Shown here: positions 18,779 through 28,292 of the stretch, piece by piece
How positions within the stretch are numbered: the stretch's first letter is position 1
How the letters are laid out: each line of letters starts with the position of its first letter
Assembly (NCBI RefSeq): GCF_022049065.2
Contig: NZ_CP095743.1
Coordinates: 2,433,001 to 2,497,000 of the forward strand
Direction: 5' to 3'
Length of the DNA: 64,000 bases
DNA from: Niallia sp. Man26
GTDB taxonomy: Bacteria > Bacillota > Bacilli > Bacillales > Cytobacillaceae
Position numbers and translations under genes: made by a program
The notes under the pieces: generated by a model
Databases searched by the model: none
Seen by the model: only the letters and a program-made list of their open reading frames with translations
What the model was told of the DNA's origin: nothing

Positions 18779-19959
18779 TGCTTAAGCCACTCCTTTATTG
18801 CCTTACTATCATTAGCCAGTCTATTTTCCACAACAGCGGTTTCCACATTGGCAATCGTGTCTTTCATCCAAGGACCAGGAGGCTTTCCGCTCCATTCCAT
18901 CAGGTCGCGGCCGCCGATTTGCAGTTCTTCCCTGCTTTTAATCGAAAGCTTGCTGTAAGCATCTTGTACACCAATTACATCCTCGGTTTTGCCGGTAAGC
19001 ACACTAAACACCTTTTCTCCACTTACAGCAATATTTAAGCCGAAAATATAAAGATTCATGCTTGTCCACTGGTGATTTTCTTGTCTCTCTATCACACTTT
19101 TTATGATAGCTTGAACCGTTTTAATACGCTTGACTGGCAGCTTCCATTTGCGCAGGAACCTGTCTGCCTCCTGATGTGAGATTTCGCACGTTATTAGCAG
19201 GAGAGACCACATCTCATTGATGTCCAAATCCCAAACGGAAAGTGCAGACAGCAAGCTTAAACCATCCTTATAGGATTTAAGCATAGGCAGATGCTCATAC
19301 AGCTTTGTCTCCATCATAAGCTTAAGCGCTTCGTTTCTTGCTTCGCCAAGCAGTAATTTTTCAAACTCCGCTGTAATTCTTTCTACGGCAATCTTTTCAA
19401 GCAGCTGTCTGTTGACCTCGACTGATAAACGAGTCTGCTCCTCTAACTGAAATCCAAGGGTGCTGACAAATCGAACTGCCCGCATCATCCGCAGAGCATC
19501 TTCAGCAAACCGCTCATTTGCAGACCCTACCGTTACGATACGTTTGTTAGCCAAATCGGTTTTCCCGTCAAAATAGTCTATGATATGGCCTTGTTTATCC
19601 ATCGCCAAGCTGTTCATCGTAAAATCACGTCTTTGTAAATCATCACGAAGATTACGGACAAAGGCCACGTCTTTCGGTCTTCTGAAGTCTTCATATTCAC
19701 TTTCTGTCCGAAATGTTGTCACTTCATAAGTCTCGTTATTGTAAAGCACCATAACGGTTCCATGCTCGATGCCAATATCTACTGTTGCTTTAAAAATTGA
19801 CTTAACTTCCTCCGGCGTAGCAGAAGTCGCAATATCAACATCATGAATCGGCTTATTCAGCAAATAATCCCTTACTGCGCCTCCTACAAAATAGGCAGCA
19901 AAGCCTGCTGCCTCTATTTCTTCAATAATTGGAATTGCAGCTGCAAACGGTTGGTTCAT
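18763..19959 (-). CDS. cca: CCA tRNA nucleotidyltransferase
   Basis: Adds or repairs the 3' CCA end of tRNAs without a template. 398 residues, standard for the class II enzyme. Nucleotidyltransferase head: [22 protein letters not shown] with the GG and the DxD catalytic pair; [10 protein letters not shown] follows; the neck region has [12 protein letters not shown]. Its start overlaps the bshA stop (ATGA) and its end overlaps birA, matching the bshA-cca-birA order of bacilli. Confidence 0.96.
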   Translation of the reverse strand: MNQPFAAAIPIIEEIEAAGFAAYFVGGAVRDYLLNKPIHDVDIATSATPEEVKSIFKATVDIGIEHGTVMVLYNNETYEVTTFRTESEYEDFRRPKDVAFVRNLRDDLQRRDFTMNSLAMDKQGHIIDYFDGKTDLANKRIVTVGSANERFAEDALRMMRAVRFVSTLGFQLEEQTRLSVEVNRQLLEKIAVERITAEFEKLLLGEARNEALKLMMETKLYEHLPMLKSYKDGLSLLSALSVWDLDINEMWSLLLITCEISHQEADRFLRKWKLPVKRIKTVQAIIKSVIERQENHQWTSMNLYIFGLNIAVSGEKVFSVLTGKTEDVIGVQDAYSKLSIKSREELQIGGRDLMEWSGKPPGPWMKDTIANVETAVVENRLANDSKAIKEWLKQWEMI

Positions 19960-21098
19960 ATGTATTCTCCAGTTAAAATTAAATCTTCATAGATTTTCTC
20001 ATACTGGCTAACAATTGTTTCTCCACGGAAATGATCCATCACTCTTGCGACAGAATTGGCAGCAAACTGCTGATGCCTTTTCTGATCAAGAAGAAGGGCT
20101 ACAGACTTTTCGGCAATTTCTGCTATATTGCCAAGCTCACAGATTAGACCTGTTTCCCCATCGACAATTACTTCAGGGATGCCACCGATATTCGTGCCGA
20201 CACATGGAACACCGCAAGCCATCGCTTCGAGAGCAACTAGCCCAAAGCTTTCTTTTTCTGATAACAAGAGCATTAAATCACTGATACTATACAGCTCTTC
20301 CAGGTTTTCCTGCTTCCCTAAAAGCCGGACTTTAGCTTTTATGCCAAGCTCATCAACAAGCTTGCATACATTTGCCATCTCAGGACCATCTCCAACTAAC
20401 AGCAAGGTTGCAGACGTTTTATCTGAAATCCCTTTAAAAGCTTTCACAACATCAGTTACTCGTTTTACTGCCCGGAAATTCGACACATGAATGATAACCT
20501 TATCATCAGGACTAATCGCAAACTCCTTCTTCAGATGAGTGGAATCAATCTTGCGGTACACACGCTCATCTATGAAGTTATAGACTGTTTTTATGTCTTT
20601 TTTAGGATTAATCAGATCATATGTCTGACTTACAAGCGACTGAGATACTGCTGTGACGACATCGGATTTTTCAATGCCAAAGCGAATGCTGTCAGCTAAA
20701 GAAGAATCATAGCCTAAAACGGTTATATCTGTACCATGCAAAGTTGTGACAATTTTAACATCTCTTCCACTCATTTGCTTTGCCAAAATGGCGCATACGG
20801 CGTGAGGTATAGCATAATGGACGTGAAGAAGATCCAGCTCTTCCCGGTTTATCACTTCTGCCATTTTGCTGCTTAATGCAATATCGTATGGCGGATATTG
20901 GAAAACGGAATATTGACTTACTTCTACTTGATGAAAAAATATATTATGGTACATTTTATTTAAACGGAAGGGCATGCTTGATGAAATAAAGTGTATTTCA
21001 TGTCCTTTTTCTGCAAGCATCTTTCCAAGCTCTGTAGCTATTACACCAGATCCCCCGACAGTCGGGTAACATGTTATTCCTATTTTCAGCTTTTTCAT
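19956..21098 (-). CDS. bshA: N-acetyl-alpha-D-glucosaminyl L-malate synthase
   Basis: First step of bacillithiol synthesis: moves GlcNAc from UDP-GlcNAc onto L-malate. GT-B fold glycosyltransferase, family 4, 380 residues. [19 protein letters not shown] is the N-terminal glycine-rich loop; the C-terminal donor-binding motif is [24 protein letters not shown] with the EX7E pattern. Overlaps bshB1 upstream and cca downstream by four bases each, so it is tightly coupled with both. Confidence 0.96.
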   Translation of the reverse strand: MKKLKIGITCYPTVGGSGVIATELGKMLAEKGHEIHFISSSMPFRLNKMYHNIFFHQVEVSQYSVFQYPPYDIALSSKMAEVINREELDLLHVHYAIPHAVCAILAKQMSGRDVKIVTTLHGTDITVLGYDSSLADSIRFGIEKSDVVTAVSQSLVSQTYDLINPKKDIKTVYNFIDERVYRKIDSTHLKKEFAISPDDKVIIHVSNFRAVKRVTDVVKAFKGISDKTSATLLLVGDGPEMANVCKLVDELGIKAKVRLLGKQENLEELYSISDLMLLLSEKESFGLVALEAMACGVPCVGTNIGGIPEVIVDGETGLICELGNIAEIAEKSVALLLDQKRHQQFAANSVARVMDHFRGETIVSQYEKIYEDLILTGEYI

Positions 21099-21841
21099 AC
21101 CGTACCACCCAACAAATCATTATGTATTAATAAAGGCTTCTTCGTCTTGAACCCTTCAGCAAACTTCAGCCCGACTTCTTTACCAAAAAGGCGCTCTCTT
21201 GCTTCCACAGTTTCTATGTATCCGTTGACAAGAGGTGTATCCACACTTCCTGCAGATTTTGTAAATTGGCTTGCATAGCAGTTCAAGCTTTGTTTTTTTA
21301 CTTCCATAAAGTCGCTTACGTCTGTTACAAAGTCCGGTTTATGAAAACCGTTAATCATATAGAAATAAACATTACTTGTCTTATGCGGCTCTGTACCCTT
21401 CACTTTGTAATTTCGGATGCCGGCAGAAAAAACAGCCTCTTCCACTAATTTTGAACAATTGCCATGATCAGGATGTCTATCCTCCCAGTACGGAGCAAAG
21501 ACGATTTTTGGTTTCACAAGCCTGATTAGCTCCACGATTGCTTCCATATTCTCATCCACATTCCAAAGGCCTCTGTCCTTTAACGAAAGGGTAAACCGGC
21601 CATGTATGCCAAGGACCTTTCCTGCAGCAAGTGCTTCTGCCTTTCTTGTTTCAACCGTACCATTTGATGATAATTCACTGCTTGTTAAGTCACAGATGAT
21701 TATTTTTTTGCCCATTTGAGCATATTTGGCAATGGTAGCACCCATGCCGATTTCCACATCGTCAGCATGGGCGCCTATTGCTAATATATCAATTTCGTCT
21801 GTGCTAAATGTCTGTAATTCTGTCTGTATTTCCATGTACAA
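21095..21841 (-). CDS. bshB1: Bacillithiol biosynthesis deacetylase BshB1
   Basis: Zinc-dependent LmbE/PIG-L deacetylase that removes the acetyl group from GlcNAc-malate, second step of bacillithiol synthesis. About 248 residues. Zinc-site motif [10 protein letters not shown] and the later HPDHGN are present. The start is a TTG at 21841 (GGAGA five bases before it) or the ATG two codons on at 21835; spacing favours TTG. The gene overlaps the end of mgsA by about 38 bases. BshC, the last enzyme, is not in this window. Confidence 0.95.
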   Translation of the reverse strand: MYMEIQTELQTFSTDEIDILAIGAHADDVEIGMGATIAKYAQMGKKIIICDLTSSELSSNGTVETRKAEALAAGKVLGIHGRFTLSLKDRGLWNVDENMEAIVELIRLVKPKIVFAPYWEDRHPDHGNCSKLVEEAVFSAGIRNYKVKGTEPHKTSNVYFYMINGFHKPDFVTDVSDFMEVKKQSLNCYASQFTKSAGSVDTPLVNGYIETVEARERLFGKEVGLKFAEGFKTKKPLLIHNDLLGGTV

Positions 21842-22226
21842 TATTTCTCCAATCTATATCCCCCTGCTCTAAGCCTCTGATCAGTACTTCTCCTGTACCC
21901 ATATTGGTTGCCAACGGGACAGAATAAACATCACAAAGACGAAGAAGCGCTGTTACATCAGGCTCATGGGGCTGTGCAGTCAATGGATCGCGGAAGAAGA
22001 ATACCATATCCATCTTATTATTGGCGATATAAGCACCGATTTCCTGGTCTCCTCCTAATGGCCCTGAACAAAAGCGATGTACTTCCAAGCCTGTTGCTTC
22101 TTGTATCTTTGAACCAGTAGTGCCTGTTGCGAACAGGGAATGCTTCTCAAAAATCTTTTTATAAGCTACAACAAAGCGAATCATATCATCTTTCTTCTTA
22201 TCATGAGCTATTAATGCGATATTCAT
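21804..22226 (-). CDS. mgsA: Methylglyoxal synthase
   Basis: Converts dihydroxyacetone phosphate to methylglyoxal and phosphate, a bypass of lower glycolysis. 140 residues. The conserved start [14 protein letters not shown], the phosphate-binding ATGTTG, and the catalytic Asp segment [11 protein letters not shown] are all visible. Between dapB (12 bases) and bshB1 (overlap), the same dapB-mgsA-bshB1-bshA order as in B. subtilis, which links methylglyoxal production to its bacillithiol-dependent detoxification. Confidence 0.97.
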   Translation of the reverse strand: MNIALIAHDKKKDDMIRFVVAYKKIFEKHSLFATGTTGSKIQEATGLEVHRFCSGPLGGDQEIGAYIANNKMDMVFFFRDPLTAQPHEPDVTALLRLCDVYSVPLATNMGTGEVLIRGLEQGDIDWRNIVHGNTDRITDI

Positions 22227-22237
22227 TAATTACACCT

Positions 22238-23044
22238 CTACTCCATAATATTTTCTAATCCATATATTAAAACATTAGCCTTTAACACTTCATCAACGGC
22301 AAATCTCACACCAGACATAAAGGAGGTGCGATTGTATGAATCATGCTTCAAAGTCAGCGTCTCTCCCTCTGCTCCAAACATAACCTGCTGATGGGCGATC
22401 AAGCCTGGCAGCCTAATGGAATGAATTCTCATGCCGTCAAAGTCTGCTCCTCTTGCCCCAGGGATTGTTTCCTTCTCTTCTGGATGTCCTTGTTTTTTCG
22501 GCTTTCTTACTTCTGCAATCAGTTCTGCTGTTTTAACTGCCGTGCCACTTGGTGCATCCAGCTTGCGGTCATGATGCAATTCCATGATTTCCACATCATC
22601 GAAATACTTAGCAGCAAGCTTAGAGAATTTCATCATCAATACGGCACCCAACGCAAAATTAGGCGCAATGATGCAGCCCCTGTCCATCTCTTCACATAAT
22701 GCCTCAAGCTCTTTCAAATTCTCACTTGTAAAGCCTGTTGTCCCTACAACTGGTCTTACGCCGTATTGAAGCGCTGTTTTGGCATGGAACATTCCGAATT
22801 CAGGTGTTGTTAAATCAATTAACACATCCGGTTTGACGTCCTGCAGACATTTTTCAACATCTGTATATATCGGTACATCATAGGAAGGAGAGTTGAAATC
22901 ATCAAGTTCACTTAATCTTTTCCCCTCATGCTTATGATCCAAAACGCCGACAAGTTCAAAGTGATCAGTACGTCCTGTCAGATAAACTGCTTCCTTTCCC
23001 ATTCTCCCTCTTGGTCCTGCGATTACAATTTTTACTTTTTCCAC
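22238..23044 (-). CDS. dapB: 4-hydroxy-tetrahydrodipicolinate reductase
   Basis: NAD(P)H-dependent step of the lysine/diaminopimelate (and dipicolinate precursor) pathway. 268 residues. Rossmann motif GPRGRMGKEAV at the start; VGTTGF; catalytic-site segment ELHHDRKLDAPSGTA. GTG start at 23044 with AAAGGAG before it. Leads a conserved run of genes dapB-mgsA-bshB1-bshA-cca-birA. Confidence 0.96.
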   Translation of the reverse strand: MEKVKIVIAGPRGRMGKEAVYLTGRTDHFELVGVLDHKHEGKRLSELDDFNSPSYDVPIYTDVEKCLQDVKPDVLIDLTTPEFGMFHAKTALQYGVRPVVGTTGFTSENLKELEALCEEMDRGCIIAPNFALGAVLMMKFSKLAAKYFDDVEIMELHHDRKLDAPSGTAVKTAELIAEVRKPKKQGHPEEKETIPGARGADFDGMRIHSIRLPGLIAHQQVMFGAEGETLTLKHDSYNRTSFMSGVRFAVDEVLKANVLIYGLENIME

Positions 23045-23116
23045 TGTCTAATACGCTCCTTTTTATTGCATTCATTATGTATTATTGCATGTTTTTTTGG
23101 TTAGCAATTTTACTGC

Positions 23117-23449
23117 TTATGTTTCGCTTTCGTCCTTTCTTGTCCAGCGATCTTTATCTCTTGTGTTAAATTTATGCATAACTTTATTATGGGAATCTTC
23201 CAAATCAATGTTCAAACTGTTTGCTAAACAGATAAGAACAAAGAGCATGTCTCCCAGTTCATCGGCAATTTCCTTTTCATTTTCCGAAGCCTTTTTTGGC
23301 TTTTCTCCGTAATAATGATTAATTTCGCGAGCCAGTTCTCCCAACTCTTCAGTCAGTCTGGCAAGCATCGCCAGCGGACTGAAGTAGCCTTCCTTAAACT
23401 GTCCGATGTATTCATCCACTTCTTTTTGAAGCTCTTGCATTGTTTTCAA
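23117..23449 (-). CDS. ypjD: MazG-type nucleotide pyrophosphohydrolase YpjD
   Basis: 110-residue all-helical NTP-PPase, probably cleaving non-canonical dNTPs. Metal-binding acidic residues are visible in RLTEELGELAREI (ExxE) and EIADELGDMLFVLI (ExxD). Start is a TTG at 23449 with AGAGGTG seven bases before it. Located just upstream of dapB as in B. subtilis. The exact substrate is not known from sequence. Confidence 0.85.
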   Translation of the reverse strand: MKTMQELQKEVDEYIGQFKEGYFSPLAMLARLTEELGELAREINHYYGEKPKKASENEKEIADELGDMLFVLICLANSLNIDLEDSHNKVMHKFNTRDKDRWTRKDESET

Positions 23450-23544
23450 ATCTATTCACCTCTAAAAACTGCATTATTCTGCCTATTCCCCTTCATGTTA
23501 GCTAACATTTTCTTTTTTTACAAATGTTTTTGATTATTATTTTT

Positions 23545-23582
23545 CGGAAAAAGGACGGCGCCCGTCAGAGCTGGTTTTTCCG
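23545..23582. repeat. Nested inverted repeats in the ypjD-ypjC divergent region
   Basis: CGGAAAAA (23545-23552) and TTTTTCCG (23575-23582) form an outer 8-bp stem enclosing GACGG...CCGTC. It sits ten bases upstream of the ypjC promoter. Could be an operator or a cruciform-forming element; no regulator is known to me for it. Confidence 0.45.
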
Positions 23583-23591
23583 TAATGAAGA

Positions 23592-23620
23592 TTGCTCATA
23601 CAAGACCGATTCGATATAAT
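23592..23620 (+). promoter_or_regulatory. Probable sigma-A promoter of ypjC
   Basis: TTGCTC (23592-23597), 17-base spacer, perfect TATAAT (23615-23620), about 75 bases before the ypjC start. Confidence 0.6.
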
Positions 23621-23693
23621 GGATAGGCTTCAATATAATTGGTTCATACTAAGGTTAAATGATGACAGCTATACATAGAAAGCAGGCGAAAAA

Positions 23694-24572
23694 ATGTTTA
23701 AGACGTTAAAGCTCAAAAATATTTTCTTCATTGTGCTCGGATCAGCTATATTTTCTTTTGGAATTGTCCATTTCAACATGCAGAATAACTTGGCAGAGGG
23801 CGGATTCACAGGTATCACCCTTTTGTTATTTGCAAGATTTAATTGGGACCCTTCGATAACAAACTTGATTCTAAATGTACCGCTCTTTTTTCTTGGCTGG
23901 AAACTGCTCGGGCGCAATGTCCTTATCTATACCATTATTGGCACGGTAAGCGTGTCTGTATTTTTTTGGTTCTTCCAGCTGCCCCAAATCGAGCTCCATA
24001 TACCACTTAAAGAGGACTTAACACTTGCTGCTTTGTTTGCAGGAACCTTCATCGGTATTGGGCTTGGCATTATCTTTCGTTTCGGCGGCACAACTGGCGG
24101 AGTCGATATTATCGCAAGACTTGTTAATAAATATTTTCACTGGAGTATCGGCAAAACGATGTTTTTGTTTGATGCCTGTGTTATCACATTATCCTTGCTA
24201 ACATACTTAACTTACAGAGAAGCCATGTATACCCTTGTTGCTGTCTTCGTAGGAACTAGGCTAATCGACTTTATGCAGGAAGGTGCTTATGCCGCAAGGG
24301 GGGCCATCATCATCTCAGACAAAAATCCAGAGATAGCAGATAAAATCTTAAAGGAAATGGACCGCGGTGTTACCGTCTTAAAAGGACACGGTTCATTCAC
24401 TAAACAAGATAAAGAAGTTCTTTACTGTGTTGTTGCTAAGACAGAAATTGTGCCGCTAAAGGCCATTATTACAAGCGTTGATCCTCATGCCTTCGTATCA
24501 GTAACTGTTGTTCATGATGTATTGGGAGAAGGCTTTACTTTAGATGAATATAAAAAGCCGATTGAACATTAA
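23694..24572 (+). CDS. ypjC: YitT family membrane protein YpjC
   Basis: 292 residues: five or six membrane helices in the first 185 residues (for example ILLGSAIFSFGIVHF-like first helix and TLAALFAGTFIGIGLGIIF), then a cytoplasmic DUF2179 domain (about 210-285, YAARGAIIISDKNPEIADKI to the end). The glycine-rich FRFGGTTGGVDIIARL is the YitT family signature. Transport role suspected but unproven. It lies alone on the plus strand with its own promoter and terminator, separate from the flanking minus-strand genes. Confidence 0.85.
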   Translation: MFKTLKLKNIFFIVLGSAIFSFGIVHFNMQNNLAEGGFTGITLLLFARFNWDPSITNLILNVPLFFLGWKLLGRNVLIYTIIGTVSVSVFFWFFQLPQIELHIPLKEDLTLAALFAGTFIGIGLGIIFRFGGTTGGVDIIARLVNKYFHWSIGKTMFLFDACVITLSLLTYLTYREAMYTLVAVFVGTRLIDFMQEGAYAARGAIIISDKNPEIADKILKEMDRGVTVLKGHGSFTKQDKEVLYCVVAKTEIVPLKAIITSVDPHAFVSVTVVHDVLGEGFTLDEYKKPIEH

Positions 24573-24600
24573 AAGAGGGGGAAAGCTCCCCTCTTTTTTA
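24573..24600. terminator. Bidirectional terminator, ypjC / MFS gene
   Basis: AAGAGGGG-GAAAGCT-CCCCTCTT with a T run, between two converging genes. Confidence 0.9.
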
Positions 24601-25821
24601 TGGTCTATGGTGGATTTCTTTTATGCGTGCATCGCTCGGGAGCAAGTATGTGAGTACTCCTAGTAACGGCAGCATACTGCAAAACACCATAATTGTTTGA
24701 AGGCTGTATACATCACCAATCACACCGAAAATAACCGCTCCTAATGCTCCCATCCCAAATGCCAGACCGACAATCAGTCCTGACACAAGCCCAATCATAC
24801 CAGGCAAAAGCTCTTGGGCATAGACAACCGTAACACTGAAGCTTGATTGCAGTATAAAGCCAATAATAACCAGCAGCGGAGCTATACACCATTGAGGAAC
24901 ATATGGCAGCAGCAATGCAAATGGAGCAGAACCAATTAGAGAAAATAACAGGACTGTTCGTTTGCCGAACCGGTCTGCGAGTGGTCCGCCAAAAAATGTA
25001 CCAGCTACCCCTGCAGCCATAAACAAGAAGACATATATTTGGGCGTGTTTAATTGTGCTATCGAATTTTTCTATCATATAAAAATGAAAAAAGTTATTAA
25101 TGCCTGCACCATACCAAGATCTGGCGAAAACTAAAAAGATCAATAAACAGATTGCCACAATAACTTCCTTGTTCCAGCCACTTTTTTCTGTTTTAGCTGT
25201 TTTTTTCTTGACTGCCGGCACCTGAACGACAAGCTCTTGCTTATACCAATTTGATACAAAGAACAAAACAAGCATGCCCAATGCAGCTAACAGTGTAAAC
25301 CAGATTGTACCAAATTGGCCTGTGCCAATAAAAATGAATGCTGTAAATAACGGAGCGAGTGACTGGCCGCCATTCCCGCCGACTTGGTAAATAGATTGTG
25401 CCAGCCCTCTTTTATTCCCTGCTGCCATGTACGCAACTCTAGAGCCTTCAGGGTGAAAAATAGCAGACCCAAAGCCAATGAACAAGACAGACAGAAGCAC
25501 ACTGATAAAATTAGGTGCTAGTGCTAGACCAAGCATTCCGAGCATGCTTGAGAACATAGCAATTGGCAAAAAATAAGGAATTGGCTTTTTATCTGCCAGC
25601 ACTCCAAAAACAGGCTGCATGATAGAGGATGTAATATTAAGCGTAAACGCAATCCAGCCTATTTCTGTATAATTCAAATTCATAGTCGGTCCTATAATCG
25701 GAAATAAGGCCGGCACAACCGATTGCATGCAATCATTGATGAAGTGACCTAAACTGATGGCAAAAAGGATTCTGTATACAGTTATTGGTTGAGTATTATG
25801 TATTGCTCTTTCAGCCTGCAA
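24598..25821 (-). CDS. MFS transporter, fosmidomycin-resistance (Fsr) type
   Basis: 407-residue major facilitator with about 12 membrane helices. The opening SLGHFINDCMQSVVPALFPI and FGSAIFHPEGSRVAYMAAG are characteristic of the Fsr branch, and GGPLADRFGKRTVL is the MFS loop motif in the second half. Expected to export a small compound; the substrate cannot be read from sequence. TTG start at 25821 after GAAGGG. Single-gene unit with its own terminator. It is not at this place in B. subtilis, so it is an insertion relative to that order. Confidence 0.85.
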   Translation of the reverse strand: MQAERAIHNTQPITVYRILFAISLGHFINDCMQSVVPALFPIIGPTMNLNYTEIGWIAFTLNITSSIMQPVFGVLADKKPIPYFLPIAMFSSMLGMLGLALAPNFISVLLSVLFIGFGSAIFHPEGSRVAYMAAGNKRGLAQSIYQVGGNGGQSLAPLFTAFIFIGTGQFGTIWFTLLAALGMLVLFFVSNWYKQELVVQVPAVKKKTAKTEKSGWNKEVIVAICLLIFLVFARSWYGAGINNFFHFYMIEKFDSTIKHAQIYVFLFMAAGVAGTFFGGPLADRFGKRTVLLFSLIGSAPFALLLPYVPQWCIAPLLVIIGFILQSSFSVTVVYAQELLPGMIGLVSGLIVGLAFGMGALGAVIFGVIGDVYSLQTIMVFCSMLPLLGVLTYLLPSDARIKEIHHRP

Positions 25822-25929
25822 TATAACCCTTCTCTCTGTTAGTGATTAAGGAAAATCAGATTTATTATACAACTATCTTTCGATTATGGAAATAATCTTT
25901 AAGAAACTTTCAGAATATTTCTTCGGAAA

Positions 25930-25965
25930 TAAAAAAAGTCTATGGAAATAAAGTCCATAGACTAA
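25930..25965 (-). terminator. Terminator after the YugP-type protease gene
   Basis: AGTCTATGGA (25937-25946) and TCCATAGACT (25954-25963), followed on the minus strand by seven T. It overlaps the stop codon of the protease gene. Confidence 0.9.
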
Positions 25966-26636
25966 TCGTTGCGCTGCATACCTGTATATATCATGATAAG
26001 TCTCAGCAGTTCAAGGACTGCAACGGCCGCGGCTGCAACATATGTTAAGGCGGCAGCGTTCAACACCTTTTTCGTTTCTCTTTCCTCATCATTGCGGATG
26101 ATTCCTAATGCAACCACTTCATCCATAGCACGGCTTGATGCATTGAACTCAACTGGAAGTGTTACGAATTGAAACAATACTGCTGCTGCCATAAAAACAA
26201 TGCCCAATAGTACAAAATTGCTTGCTCCAAGGATAAAACCAATCAAAATCAAGATCCACGAAAAATTGCTCCCTATATTAGCAACTGGTACTAATGCGTG
26301 ACGAAAACGTAAGAAAGCGTACGCTTGCTGATCCTGAATAGCATGGCCGACCTCATGTGCTGCAATTGCAGCAGCTGCAACTGAAGACCCGTGGTAGTTA
26401 TCAGTGGAGAGACGAACAACCTTTGATCGCGGGTCATAGTGATCTGACAGCACCCCTCTCGTTTCTTCTACAGATACATCATATAATCCATTAGAATCCA
26501 GTATTCTGCGCGCCACTTCTCTTCCTGTCATCATGGAGGAAGATGCCACTTTTGAATACTTTTTGTAAGATCCTCTTACTCTCATTTGTGCCCATAGAGG
26601 AATGATGAGAATGATTATAAAATACACAATAAACAT
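25962..26636 (-). CDS. Membrane zinc metallopeptidase, YugP family
   Basis: 224 residues. N-terminal membrane helix (about 2-18), then a catalytic part with the zinc motif HEVGH (residues 94-98) and a probable third ligand further on (VEFNASSRAMDE region), and three more hydrophobic segments (about 120-140, 145-165, 195-215). Family-typical NYHGSSVAAAAIAAHEVGH is clear. Substrate unknown; membrane protein turnover is a guess. ATG follows ATAGGGGG. Sits 68 bases from ypjB and ends at a strong terminator. Confidence 0.85.
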   Translation of the reverse strand: MFIVYFIIILIIPLWAQMRVRGSYKKYSKVASSSMMTGREVARRILDSNGLYDVSVEETRGVLSDHYDPRSKVVRLSTDNYHGSSVAAAAIAAHEVGHAIQDQQAYAFLRFRHALVPVANIGSNFSWILILIGFILGASNFVLLGIVFMAAAVLFQFVTLPVEFNASSRAMDEVVALGIIRNDEERETKKVLNAAALTYVAAAAVAVLELLRLIMIYTGMQRND

Positions 26637-26703
26637 GCTTTTTCCCCCTATTCTTCGTTAGTATATTATAAATTGTAAGCAGGGAAATCTCGCAAGTCAA
26701 TTA

Positions 26704-27498
26704 TTAAGGCCGTTTGTGCCTTCTTCGCTTTTCTTCCTTGTCTCCTAAATATTTTCTCCATCCTACATAGGATAATGTAAGGATAATGATGCTTCCAGTT
26801 GAAATTATTACCCACCATAAAGATGGATCTGCCTCATCTTCATATACCTGGTTAAAAACATCCTCAAGCTCTGATTCCAACTCGTCCAATTGCTTTGTTT
26901 CACCTTTTGTAAAAATTTGCAAGCGGTATGTATCGATATAATCGACCATCGTATTTAATTTTTGAAATTGTGCTGTTGTCACATCAAGCTTCAAGCTTGG
27001 ATTAATGATTTGATACAATGTTAAAAACGAGTTCAGTTTCGCTTCATATTCCTGCTTATCGTTAGTGACAGCAGCATCTTTCATGTCCCGGTAGGAAGCC
27101 ATCACCTGTTCTTCCATTTGTGTCCATAACGGCTCTTGCCCTGACGAAACAGCATCAACTGCAAGCCTGAACTTGATTGCCGAGTTAATCCGTTCATTCG
27201 TATCTGCAGAAGGGCTAGTAATTGCCTCAACCGCTTCATCACGAGCTCCGGTCAAAATTTGCAGTTCATCCATCGTAAAGGTACGCTCTTTCTGTCTTAC
27301 GATGCTGAATTGATTGGAAAAATAATCAAGAATTTTTTTTGCATCGTCATATCTTTCTGACTTAACCAATTGCAGTGCTTCATCTGATAATGTATCTAAC
27401 TCGTCTATAGGCGAATCTTGGTCTGCATATACAGATATAGAAATAGGCGTAAGCAGGATTAATAATATTAATAATACAACCAATTTAGCCTTCATCAT
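26704..27498 (-). CDS. ypjB: Sporulation protein YpjB
   Basis: 264 residues. Signal peptide (about 1-26, hydrophobic run then ISVYADQ), an extracytoplasmic helical domain, one C-terminal membrane helix (about 228-247, WWVIISTGSIIILTLSYVGW) and a very basic tail (KEEKRRRHKRP). This layout and the neighbours ypjA and ypjC/ypjD identify YpjB, a protein annotated with sporulation but of unknown mechanism. Downstream of ypjA by 79 bases. Confidence 0.85.
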   Translation of the reverse strand: MMKAKLVVLLILLILLTPISISVYADQDSPIDELDTLSDEALQLVKSERYDDAKKILDYFSNQFSIVRQKERTFTMDELQILTGARDEAVEAITSPSADTNERINSAIKFRLAVDAVSSGQEPLWTQMEEQVMASYRDMKDAAVTNDKQEYEAKLNSFLTLYQIINPSLKLDVTTAQFQKLNTMVDYIDTYRLQIFTKGETKQLDELESELEDVFNQVYEDEADPSLWWVIISTGSIIILTLSYVGWRKYLGDKEEKRRRHKRP

Positions 27499-27577
27499 AC
27501 TTGTCCCTCCCCGATATACTATTAGAAATGTATGTCAGGAAGGACAAGGTTAGACTATAAATTTAAAACTATGTACA

Positions 27578-28165
27578 CTAAAGAATGGAAAGCGTCGTTT
27601 TCCTTTTGGCAGCATAAAAACAGATGCCAATACTGACGATACTAAGCCAAAAAGTAAAATAACCAATTTTGTCCATCGATTGATCAAGAATACTGTAATT
27701 CGGCATCATCGAAAATACATAGTCAATAACATCATTATGCAATGTCCATACTGCCGCAATGGCTGCATGCTGCCATTTAATCCGATAATACGGTAAATAC
27801 AATAATCCTTGGACAGCCATTGCTCCGTGCGAAACAATCAGCATCATGGATTCAATCTCTAATTGGCCTGTTTTGGCGTATACAAGGAGATTCATCACAA
27901 CCGCCCATATTCCGTATTTAAACAGTGTTAGAAGCGCTAAAGCTTCAAACAATGGGGTGTTCTTCCTTAGTAAAAACGCTATTAAAACAAACATAAAAAA
28001 CAGGCTGGCAGTCGGACTGTCCGGCACAAATAATAAGAAGATCTTGGGCGTCTCCGCCAACTGAAACCTATACCAATAATAGCCATAGATTGTCCCAAGT
28101 GTGTTAACGATGAGGAGCAGCCAAATAAACGACCGATTTCCTAATATAAGCTGTACCCATTTCAT
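27578..28165 (-). CDS. ypjA: DUF1405 membrane protein YpjA
   Basis: 195 residues with five to six membrane helices. N-terminal NRSFIWLLLIVNTLGTIYGYYWYR and LFVPDSPTASLFF are family hallmarks. Function unknown. In B. subtilis it follows qcrC; here the gene before it is ypiB, separated by a terminator and 127 bases, so it probably starts its own transcript with ypjB. Confidence 0.85.
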   Translation of the reverse strand: MKWVQLILGNRSFIWLLLIVNTLGTIYGYYWYRFQLAETPKIFLLFVPDSPTASLFFMFVLIAFLLRKNTPLFEALALLTLFKYGIWAVVMNLLVYAKTGQLEIESMMLIVSHGAMAVQGLLYLPYYRIKWQHAAIAAVWTLHNDVIDYVFSMMPNYSILDQSMDKIGYFTFWLSIVSIGICFYAAKRKTTLSIL

Positions 28166-28249
28166 GTTAGGCAGCCACCTCTTTCAAGATTTTTCATTTC
28201 CCTTTATAATAGCATAATTCGGAATTCTATCTCTAATTTTTTCACGACA

Positions 28250-28290
28250 AAACAAAAAAGCGGTATGACTAGTCATACCGCTTTAAACAC
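28250..28290 (-). terminator. Terminator after ypiB
   Basis: Perfect palindromic stem AAAGCGGTATGACT/AGTCATACCGCTTT followed by a T run on the minus strand. Confidence 0.92.
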
Positions 28291-28292
28291 TA

